Notes under the pieces: model-generated | Seen by the model: only the letters and a program-made list of their open reading frames with translations | Databases searched by the model: none | Told to the model about the DNA's origin: nothing | Shown: positions 50,901 to 60,500 of the stretch, piece after piece | How positions within the stretch are numbered: position 1 is the stretch's first letter | How the letters are laid out: each line of letters starts with the position of its first letter | From: Tyto alba | Taxonomy: Eukaryota > Chordata > Aves > Strigiformes > Tytonidae | Length of the DNA: 64,000 nucleotides | Direction: 5' to 3' | Assembly: GCF_018691265.1 (NCBI RefSeq) | Contig: NW_024881278.1 | Coordinates: forward strand, 8,081,501-8,145,500 | Made by a program: the position numbers and the translations under genes

Positions 50901-51042
50901 CCTCCACCAGACCACCACAGCCTCGAGCCTCTGCCCCCGGGGATGCTCGGGGAGAGGGGGCTCCCGCCGCCCCGCTCCACAGCCCCATCCAAACGTACCC
51001 CCTCTTTACATCAGACACAAATCCATCGTATTTTTTTTTGGC

Positions 51043-51090
51043 CAGAATATATATACATCTATCTATCTATCTATCTATCTATATATATTT
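51043..51090. repeat. (ATCT)n / (TA)n microsatellite
   Basis: About six ATCT units flanked by TATATATA on both sides. Confidence 0.95.
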
Positions 51091-51339
51091 TAAAGTCAAT
51101 CTCTCAGGGCTCTCCCAATGCTCTCTCCACTTCCTGTGACAAAACAAAACACGCTTCGTTTGAAACGTATTCTTCCTCTATTTAGCACCCAGAAATAATG
51201 ACCAAAAGCACCCCAAAAAAATCACCCTGCGCCCCAGTCATCTCTTGCAGTCGCTGCCCCCTTCCCACGCCTTCGCCCCGCTGGGCAGAGGATGGAAACG
51301 GGCTGCCGAGCTGAAACAGCATCAGCCAGGCAAAGAATC

Positions 51340-51660
51340 ACCTCGCAAGATATTTAATTGAAAAATCTCGCCCGCGGAGGGCTGGATGTCAAGCTGAAGG
51401 TGAATTTCCACTTCACTATTTTCATCCCGCTGCTGTTCAAGTCAAACGCTCCCCCCTTCCACGTCATCATTTTAAAACCGGAGTCGAAAAGCAGCTAAAA
51501 TAGGTAAGGTTCGATAAATTCATATTTTGACTCATCCATTTCTCTGCGGCATGATTAAACACCCCATCGGTCGCAGTAATATTTGCCACTCGGCAAAGGG
51601 GAGCATCAACCCCACTTGTAAGATTAAGAAAGAAATCATTTTAGTTTGACTCATGTGGAA
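51340..51660. other. Unique AT-rich block with two AP-1 motifs
   Basis: Non-repetitive sequence of intermediate GC between GC-rich flanks. It has TGACTCA at 51528-51534 and 51647-51653. A candidate enhancer on composition and motifs only; no open frame of note. Confidence 0.4.
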
Positions 51661-52461
51661 AGAGTGAAACACAGAGAGTGCCCTGAAATTGGGCTGCGCA
51701 CCAGGCTTTTACTCCACTGTTTACCACACACGAAGAAACCAGAATATTGGACAATTTCAGCCACTAATTTAACAGCATTTCTAGGCAGCCGTGGGCAGCA
51801 GGCTCCCCCGCCGCAAACGCACACGCTTTTGTCGCCGTTTGATCATCCTTTGGGCAGCCGGATGAAAGAAGATGGGGGAAAAATGAATTTCTGGTTGATA
51901 CGAGTTTTGCTCCATAATAATTTTTCACATGATGTTCGGCCTGTGTTGGGGGGGGGGGGGATCGCCTTCTACCTTGGTTTTACCCAAAGGCGACAAAATG
52001 GTAACCGCTGGCTTGAAAATGAAACCCACCTGGAAAATCATATGGGGACTTTCAGGTGGGTTTGGCAATTTGCCTCTCTGAGCATTAATCTGAAAAAAAA
52101 AAATATATATATTCACAAACAAGCCCCAGGAGGAATTTTGGGGGCTGGTCACTGCCATGTGCTGGGTGGAACCTAAGCCTGGAGAGCAAAGAATGGGAGT
52201 TTTCTGCGCCCTGGTCCCCAGCAAGGAGGGCTCCCGTGGGAAATCCCATCCCTGCTCCGGCAGGAGGAGGGGGAGCACGGATCCCCTTTTGGGCTGCAGC
52301 CTGCCTGGGCGCTCCCGGCATCCCCGGCACATCGCCCGGCTCAGCCTCTCGCTGCCGCCTCAGCCAGGAGACGCCAATCTTTTCATCAAAGCTCGCTGAA
52401 AACAAAACTGAGAAACAGCTTGTGGTTTGACAAGAATGTATTTACATAAAAATATATATAT

Positions 52462-52481
52462 TAAAAAAAAAAAAAAAAAAA
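52462..52481. repeat. Poly(A) run
   Basis: About twenty A following a short TA repeat. Confidence 0.9.
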
Positions 52482-52799
52482 AACAACCTTTCGGGGATGG
52501 TGCGAGAAGGCGCTCACGGTGTTTGTGAGGTCCCTGACATTTAAGCGCGGCTTGCCGAGCGTGGCAGCCTCACGTGTTACCCACGCCGAGCCCCACATGG
52601 GAGCCACTGCCAAAGCTCCTCCTCAGGCCCGGCTTAAATTTAGAAAGGTTTTTTACTATCTATGTCCCCATCGCATCCCTCCCCAGACAGGACAAATAGG
52701 GGCCATCAGGAGAAGCGAGGAATTAACTCCCAGGCATGCATAAGATAAGGGAGCCCATCCATTCCCATACATTCCAGACCAAAAATCCAGGCAGAGCTT

Positions 52800-52870
52800 A
52801 AAAAAAAAAAAAAACCAACCAAACAACAAAACAAACAAACAAACACAAAAAAAACCCCAACCAACCCAAA
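52800..52870. repeat. A-rich (AAAC)n / (CCAAA)n simple repeat
   Basis: A run of A followed by AAAC, CAAA and CCAACC units, nearly free of G and T. Confidence 0.9.
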
Positions 52871-52984
52871 CCTGGGGTTTTGGTGGCTCCCCTACTGCCA
52901 GCCGTGATTTTGCTCATTCGCTCCACATGGTGATGGCACATGGCACACTTCACGTACAAGTGTGCTTGTGTTTATTCCCAATCC

Positions 52985-53095
52985 TCGCCCTTGTTTGCAA
53001 TGCTCATATTTATTTGCAATGCATGTATTTGCAAGGCTTGCCTTTGTTTGCAATATTCTATTTATTTGCAATGCACACGTGTGTTCCCAAGGCAT
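52985..53095. repeat. Degenerate repeat of TTTGCAATGC
   Basis: Five copies of TTTGCAATG/TTTGCAAGG/TTTGCAATA occur in about 110 bases, near 52995, 53011, 53027, 53047 and 53065. Several follow TATTTA. Confidence 0.75.
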
Positions 53096-53169
53096 CTATT
53101 TGTTTCTAAGCACCGAATTCTTTGCTTTCTGAAAAAAAAAATATATATATATAAGTCAAAGGGTGAGAA

Positions 53170-53960
53170 AGTGTTGCCGGTTCCTTGCCCGTGCGGTGCC
53201 CGCTGCCCGCCGGCCCTCGAATCGTGGGGTGCCACCGGCGAGCGCCCTCGCCCCGGCCGTACAGCCCGGTGGTTTCCTCCAGCAAGCCTATTCCCTCTTT
53301 TCTGAGTCATTCTGAGATCGCTCGACGTCTCAAGTGCACAGGCAGCGAACACGCGCTTTTCTGCCGGCGCGGGCTCCCCGCCAAGCCGGCGCTCGGGTCT
53401 CCCCGGGTCCCGGCAAACACCCGCCGTTCGACGGCACCGAGGCCAAGGAAATACAGAAACCAGCGTGGAACCCCCCCCGCATCGAGCCGAGCGGCGCCCC
53501 GGAGCTCCTCAGCTGCCAAAACCCTTCAGACGTGCGGCCGCGGCTTTGTGCTCAGCGGCACCCCCACACCCCCACCCCCCCCCCCCCGGTATCTCTCCTG
53601 AACCCCCAGCAGCCCTCCTGCCCCCCCCCCATTCCCCCTGCACCCCCGGCCCCCTCCCGCACCCCATCCCAAAGTGCCCCCGGCCTGCCTTGGCCGGAGC
53701 TTTCGGGAAGCGGGCGGCGACACTGCCGGGAACCACCAGGATCGGGCCCTCTGGGGAAATTTTGGGGGGGTGGGGGGGTGGGGTGTGTGTGTGTGTGTGA
53801 GGGTACCCCCGGAGCTGCCGGCCCCACCTCCGCGCTGAATCGCCCCAACAGCGACCGGGTGCTGGGGGGCGTGCGGGCTGCCGGGCCCGGGGGGGAAAGG
53901 GGCCCGGAACAAAACATTTTGGACAAAACTGTGCGAATAAAGGGTGCGTGGGGGGGGGGC
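53170..53960. other. CpG-rich block A
   Basis: GC-rich with frequent CG dinucleotides, C runs (53576-53587) and a (GT)n repeat (53780-53800). It resembles a CpG island, but no gene start with a supported open frame is attached. Confidence 0.5.
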
Positions 53961-54209
53961 ACCCCGAAAGGTCACCCTCCCTAAGAGCCCCCAGTGCCCG
54001 TGCTGGTCTGGAGCCCCCCGTTCCAGCGCCCCACCAAAATAATGCCTGTCAAGCACCAGCGCAGCTGGGTGGGGGCCAGGCCCCAGCGAGGTTTGGGGGG
54101 GCTCTGCTGGGTTTGGGGGGGCTCTGTGTCTCGTGGCCTGGTTGTGGGGGGGAGCGGGGGGCCCGTCCCATGGCCACAGCAGGAGAACATGGGAAAGGGG
54201 GGAAACGTG

Positions 54210-55140
54210 GAAAATGCTGATAGTAGTAAAGATCTGCTGAAAATGGGGAGAATGTTAGAAAATATTTTAAAATGGCAAAAATGATGAGAATGTTGAAAAA
54301 GTGTTGCAAATGTTGAAAATATTTAAAATGGTGAAAATGATGAAAGTGTTGAAAATATTTAAAAATATTTTAAGTGGTGAAAATTATGAAAATGCTGAAC
54401 ATGTTGAATATACTGAAAATATTAAAAATACTTAAAATGTTGAAAATATCGATAACATTAAAAATTGTAAAAAATATTTTAAACTATGAAAATGTTGGTA
54501 ATGTTGAAAATATTGAAAATATTGAAAATAATTTAAAATGTGGAAAATATTGGAAATGTTGAAAATATTAAAAAATATTTGCAATGTTGAAAATTATTAA
54601 AATGGTGAAAATACTGGAAAGATTTAAAAATATTTTAAATGTTGAAAATATTCACAATATGGACAGTATTTAAAATCTTTTAAATGATGACAATGATGAA
54701 AAAGTTTAAAGTATCGAAAATATTGAAGATATTTTAAAAATTGAAAATATTAAAAATATGGGAAAACATTGAAAGATATTTAAAATGTTGAAAATATTTT
54801 AAAATGTAAAATGTTGAAAATATTTTTAAAAATAAAACGTTGAAAATGTTGAAAATGTTGAAAATACTGAAAATAGTGAAAATATTGAAAATTAGTGAAA
54901 GTGCTTAAAATACTAAAAATATGTAAAAATAAGGAAAAACAGTGAAAATGTTGAAAATACTAAAAATATGTAAAAATAATGAAAAACAGTGAAAATGTTG
55001 AAAATACTAAAAATATGTAAAAATAATGAAAACTAGTGAAAATGTTGAAAACATGGAAAATATTAAAAGTATTTACTATTGTAAAAGTATTACTGTTATA
55101 AAAGTATTATTTTAGATGATGAAAATGGTGAAATTGGTGA
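54210..55140. repeat. Cytosine-depleted AT-rich degenerate tandem repeat (GAAAATRTT)
   Basis: About 930 bases are built from variants of TTGAAAATA / TTGAAAATG / TTTAAAATG with a period near 9-12 bases. The + strand has only about one to four C per 60 bases. Higher-order copies are visible at 54945-55035, where a block of about 60 bases ending AAAAATATGTAAAAATA recurs. The open frame of Lys, Met, Leu, Ile and Asn here is an artefact of composition. Confidence 0.9.
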
Positions 55141-55144
55141 AAAT

Positions 55145-55350
55145 ACCGAGGCTGCTGGGGGTGCCGGAGGGGCTGGCTGTCGGTGCGCGGCTCCGCTGCC
55201 GCGCAGGGAGCGGCGCCCGGGGGGTCCCCGCGCTCCCGGGGCGGCGCGGAGCAGCGCGGAGCGGCGCGGAGCATCTCCCGCGTGGGGCTGCGGGCCGGGC
55301 CATTTCCTTCCTACCACCCCCCCCTGCAGCCCGCGGCGGGAACTGCCCCG
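55145..55350. other. CpG-rich block B
   Basis: It begins abruptly at the end of the AT-rich repeat. It contains GCGCGGAGC repeated three to four times (55240-55270) and dense CG dinucleotides. A possible CpG-island promoter; no coding frame recognised. Confidence 0.55.
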
Positions 55351-55424
55351 CGCAGAAAGTGCTGGAAAACGGCGTTTTTCAAAAAACTGCCCCCAAACCC
55401 ACCGAAGAAACCCAAAGTGGCTTT

Positions 55425-55560
55425 TTTTTTTTTCTTTTTTCCCCTCCCCGATGTCAAAATAATCCTTTTTTTTTTTGTTTGCTTCCCCGTTGTCAAAATA
55501 ATCTTTTTTTTTTTTTTTTTCCATTGTCAAAATAATTTTTTCTTTTTTTTTTTTTTTAAT
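55425..55560. repeat. Series of poly(T) tracts with GTCAAAATAAT spacers
   Basis: Four T runs of 10-21 bases are separated by near-identical spacers TGTCAAAATAAT at about 55452, 55490 and 55526. This is a tandem repeat with a period of about 36-38 bases. Confidence 0.85.
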
Positions 55561-55982
55561 TAAAACCCCAACTGACTTAATTTATAAGGCCATATGCTAC
55601 CCTTGTGCATGAGAAACACCTAATTGTTTTAATTAATGACAGCCTTCGGAGCAGAGGTTGCAACATAAGCCAGAATGAGCAAAGCACAACTTGAAACAGG
55701 AATAACTGAAACTTTCTCAAGTCTAAGGTGCTGCTGTAGGTTTTTTCCAAGCACCGCAATGTGCTGCCCAAAGCCCCTTATTTCAAGGTTTTGGTCAGGA
55801 GAAAAGAGTCAGAGTAGTGGTGTGTAATCAAAAATAATGGGAAAAGAAAAAAAAAAAAATTTACAATCTGACAGTCTGAGACAAAGTGAGGAAAATGTGT
55901 CTAAAGAAGAGCCGCTGCATTCCCCCACCATTTAAAAACATATATGTCAGAAAATAGGTGCATCAGAAAAGATTTCTGTCAG

Positions 55983-55983
<1 letters not shown>

Positions 55984-56024
<41 letters not shown>

Positions 56025-56087
56025 AATATCTATCTCAGAAAAAAATATATATATACTGATATATAGACATCAGAATATATATATATA
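55984..56087. repeat. (TA)n microsatellite
   Basis: Long TA runs at 55986-56021, interrupted by ATCTCAATATCTATCTCAG and resumed twice up to 56087. Confidence 0.95.
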
Positions 56088-56238
56088 TCAGAAAATAGAG
56101 GGAATAATCCAGGTATAGATCAGAAAATTAAAGGAATAATTCAACTGTTGATCAGAAAATGGAGGGACCAATCCAGTATCTATCAGAACATTAAGGGAAT
56201 AATCTGGCTATCGATCAGAAAATGGAGGGAATACCCCA
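56087..56238. repeat. Minisatellite, 32-bp unit starting ATCAGAAAAT
   Basis: Copies start at 56087, 56119, 56151, 56182 and 56214 (periods 32, 32, 31, 32); the last is cut short. Each reads ATCAGAAAAT, then RRAGGGAATAATCCA or similar, then a variable end. It directly follows the (TA)n repeat. Confidence 0.95.
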
Positions 56239-56462
56239 GCCCAGCGCACCATTTCAAACAGGTTTCACAGCCAGTGTCAATTCATAAAAGAGCAAGAAAT
56301 GTCCTGCAGGAAAAGCCAGATTTGATGATCTGTGTCCCCCTGATTTTCCCTGTTTTGGGATCATGGAGGGCACCGGAACCCCCTGGGGCTGGCACGAGGC
56401 CGAGCAGCCGGAGCTGGACGTGGGCATCGTGTGCCTGATTTTATTTTATGATATTGAAAAAG

Positions 56463-56486
56463 AAAAAAAAAAAAAAAAAAAAAAAA
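56463..56486. repeat. Poly(A) run
   Basis: About 24 A with no interruption. Confidence 0.9.
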
Positions 56487-57119
56487 GGCTTTGGTGGTTT
56501 TGCAAAGCTCCACTGCTGGCTTGCAGCTTTTGGAATGACTTGCTGGGATGGTTTTTGCATTTTGGGCTTTGCTTTACCAAGAAACTCCGAAAATCCCCAG
56601 CCCTGCTCGCAATCAGCGATTTCTCCCATTGCTGAAGACAATATCCTTAAAAAGTAGTTTAGTTTTTTCCAGACAAGCCGGTGCGACTTGAGTGTCCTGT
56701 TTGTTCCAGCGACCAAATTTCTGGTGCACGTAAGAGGAGATGTCAGCTCCCCACCGCCGGCCGCAGCGACTGTCAGTCACACAAATCTGAACGTTACTAC
56801 ATTTAAAAACAAACACTCTGAGTAGGAATGAAATTCTTGATGCCCCTAGATACCAGACCATCGAATCTGCCGCATACGTGGCTGGTAAATGTGAGTATTT
56901 GAAAACATGGTGTGAAATAATCTTATGAAAATACAGACAATTCTCTACACGGGTAGAAAAAAAAAAAAATATACGCTTAGTGATTGCTCAAAGCAGCACA
57001 ACGGTCAGGGAACAGACCCGCCTTATTTTAATGCGTGCGGTGGAAGAGCCCGGCGAGTACGGGGAGGGGTTTGGTCCCAAGTAGCAAATACTTTTTTAAA
57101 GAAAATAAAATCCCTAAAA

Positions 57120-57560
57120 TCTGGAAGGCCCCAGACTCGCCCCGCCAAGCCCCGCCGGGAAGCCCAGGGCAGCGGCGGGGCGGGAGGCGAGCGGCTGGGT
57201 GGGCGACGGGGCTGCAGCCGCCCGGCCTCCCGCCCGGCCGCCTCCGGCCCGCGGGCAGGGGTGCAGGCAGCGTGCTGGGCGGGGGGGGAATGGGGAGGGG
57301 GGCCAGGCTGATGCATCGTTTTGGTGTGGGGAGAGAAACCCCCACCTACGGCGAGCATTAGTTTCGGTTTCGAGGCGCGACGAACGGCGCGGTACGAGCT
57401 CTTCCCTCCGGCGCCCGACGGCCTTGGCATCCTCGGGGGGGCCCGGCCCGGGGCTGGACGCGGCCCCCCAGCCCCCGGTGCCGGGAAGCAGCCGCAGCCA
57501 CCCGTGCCTTCACCTCCCGACGCGGTGCCCTGCCTGGCTTTAATCCTCGGGTTCGTCTCA
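57120..57560. other. CpG-rich block C
   Basis: Dense CG dinucleotides and CCCGCC/GGCGGGG boxes, with a G run at 57281-57288. It resembles a CpG-island promoter. No conserved coding exon is recognised in or after it. Confidence 0.5.
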
Positions 57561-60500
57561 GTTCTTTAAACCCATTTCCCTGTAAGTTCTCACGAAGGCG
57601 CGGTTCCTGTTTCTCCGCCTCGGCCATGACCATGCGTTTTTCTGCCCAAACTCGGGTGCCTCTGCTACAGCCCCACGGGAAACCCAGGGATTTAAAAAAA
57701 TATTCAGCTTTGCTCTAATTCAGAGCTTTTTTTTTTTTTTTTTTAAATTCCACGTGAGCTGAAATTCCCAGGAAAATCGCGTTTGGGAACCTGGCATCAC
57801 CCACCCGTGCCCAGCCTGGGGCTGCGGTGTGACTTGGGCGTTGGAGACCCCCGCCGGAGCCGTACCCTGACCGCCACCCCCCTCACCCCAGAGCTGAGGG
57901 ATGGGGAAGCCAAACACCCTCCGTCCGGCATCACTTTAGCCCCGCAGACACCATTAACCCCTTCTGCCAGCGCAACGCAACCGCCCGCCCAGGCTTCAAA
58001 GTGGGTTTTGTGGTCGGTTTAAGGATGCCGCGATTAACACACGCCTCGGTTCAAAAATCATTTTTCTTCCTCTGCCGTGCAGGCACGGAGACACCCAGAA
58101 GCTCCCCGGTGAGAGAAAAGTGGGGCTACCCAAAGGCCACGGGGATGGGCACCCCACTTGCATCCCTGCACAGCGCCACCAGCACCAGGAGGAGGAGGAG
58201 GGATGGCGGTAGAAGAGAAAGAGCATCCCAGGGCGCTGCTCTCCCCTCTTCTGCAGCAGCCGTGCTTGCTGCTGACTCATTTTTGGCCAGCGAGCCCACG
58301 CCAGGCTCAGCACCTCCTGCCACTCCGTGGGTTTGGGTTTATTTTTTTTTTTTTTTCCCCTTTCTTCTCTGTCAAACAGGCGCCAAGTTACCAAAAACCC
58401 TCATCACGTGGCCCGTGGTACGGCAGCCCCGCTCTCATTTACTGGAACTGTAACAGTCTCAAAAAAAAATACATGAATTTCCAGCAGATGAGCTGAAACG
58501 CTGATGCTCTCAGAGGGCCCTGGGGTCCCTTGCAGAGTGCTGCGGGGTGCGCCGGGCACCCCAAAGCACCCCATCCCAAAGCCGCGCCGTCCCACGGAGA
58601 CACTCACCCCAACCGCAGCTCCTTCCTCGCGTCCTCCAGAGCCAGCGACTGCGACAGGGAGAGGAAACATCAGAGCTGGGTATGTTTTCATGGGAATGGG
58701 TTAAAAAAAAAAATACAAAAGTGCTGGCTGCAGGGGCGCGAATGTCACTTATTTCCCACCATTAAGTGATGACCAAAATAAATAGGAGGGGAAAATGAAC
58801 CCAAACACCCCCTCAGTCCCTTCTCCCAGAGGGACAGCCGTGCTCCCGCTGACTCACCTCCTGCTGCCTCCTCCAGTGCAACCAGCCAGCCCGGCAGGGT
58901 CTGCTGCCTTGGGGAAAAATAGATATAATTTTTTTTTCATTTATGCTTCTTGAAAAGCCTCTTCTGCTTCTTGCATTCCGGCGAAGGGCCAGGGAATCCC
59001 CTGCGGAGGAACGAGATCTCCATCAGCGGTACCGGGAATGCCGGACGCGGGGCCCTGCGCGTGGATTCTTCGCCCCGTCACCTCCAGGTTTATGCCAGCG
59101 TGGTTTTGTGCCGCAGGGTGGAAATCGGCCGGGGCTTTGTGCCATCTTGGATGCCGGGGCAGGATGCTCAACCACAGGGGTTTTGCCCTGGGGATTCATC
59201 CTTGCACTTCCCCTTTTATGGACATTTCATGACAAGGGTTTAAGATCAGCTACTCTGGGGAAAGCCCACAGCCCAAACCAGCACAGTTTCAGTTTGAATC
59301 CCATTAATGCTTAAATATTCATGGAAATAATGGTGGGGGAATGTCAGGGAAAGAGAGGAAAGCTAGGCTTTAGCATCCTTCCTTGGGCTGCGAGAGCGAT
59401 CCACACCAGGTAAAGGATGGTGTGTGTCCTTAGGGCGGATAGAAAGTCCCTCAGCCAGGGGAGATTGTAGCCCCTTCAAGCGCAGACCCTCCGCTTCACC
59501 CTTCTGCCGGGGGTACCAGCATCCCCCCCAGGCGCAGAGCCCCCCGCTTCCCAGGCACAGGTATATCCTCCCATCCCAAACCCCAGGCGCACCCGTTTCC
59601 GACGCCAGCACCCAAAGCCATGCCCGGACCCCCCGCACCTCTTGGACCAGAAGAAATCCATCCATCAGCCCACCTGGCCTCTCCTCGCCTCAGCTCCCAG
59701 CCTGGGGTGTGCCAGCGAGTTTATACGGCCCCATCACCCCCCCACCAAGACGCAGGGAAAGGAGATTTTTTTTTCCCACGGCCAACCAGCACTCCCGCTT
59801 CCCCCGAAGTGGCCGGCTACACCCATCGGAAAAACCTCGGAGCATTTTTTTCCCATCGGAAAGGGCCTTTGCTGGGAAAGGTCTCGTTTCCCTGGGCTTG
59901 CAGCCAAACCCGTGGGGACCGTGGTGGTAGCAGGGGAAGAGATGCAGGCACCAAAATCTGCTGTCCGGGAGAGGAGGTGAGAAGCTCTGCCGAGTGGCCT
60001 CTGACCCACCGGTCTTTTAGCGAGGCGATGCGTCCCCAAGCACCTGGATGCTCTTCCAGCCTGTCCACTGGGAAGAACTCTTTCCCCCCGCCCCATCCCA
60101 AGCAGATGAGCTAAAAAAAGCTGTGACCTCTCTGCAGACCTCGTGGGGAAAGGCTACCGGCTGCCACGTGGGTGATGGAAACCATCCCTGTTCCCCAGGG
60201 AACAGCTCCAGCAAGCGCCCATTTGAGATGCTCACCCGCTCCAAGCCCTTTCCCTCCCCACCTAAGGGACCCTTTCCCTCTCTCCCGCTGCGGGGAGGTG
60301 GCTGTCACCCTGCTTGTGTCCCACCCCTTGGCTTTTCACACTCAATTTCTGTTTTACGTGATTTCAGCGTGGCCAGGAGTACAGTTCTTATGTGTTTCAA
60401 GAAAATGAACCGACCCGAAAATGGCTTACCGGCAAATATTTGCTCCCTGATTCAGCTGGAGTTCAGAGATGAGTCAGGCAGCGGTGAACAGCCCCAGGAG

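Noticed and set aside
51490..51530. GGTTCGATAAATT resembling a tRNA T-loop
   Set aside because: No acceptor stem, anticodon arm or box A at the required spacing.
53334..53984. 216-codon Pro/Gly-rich open frame and overlapping minus-strand frames in CpG block A
   Set aside because: GC-rich, low complexity, no conserved motif, interrupted by C and G runs that would shift frame between alleles.
54374..54562. Lys/Met/Leu/Ile open frame in the AT-rich repeat
   Set aside because: It follows directly from the cytosine-poor tandem repeat and has no protein-like composition or family match.
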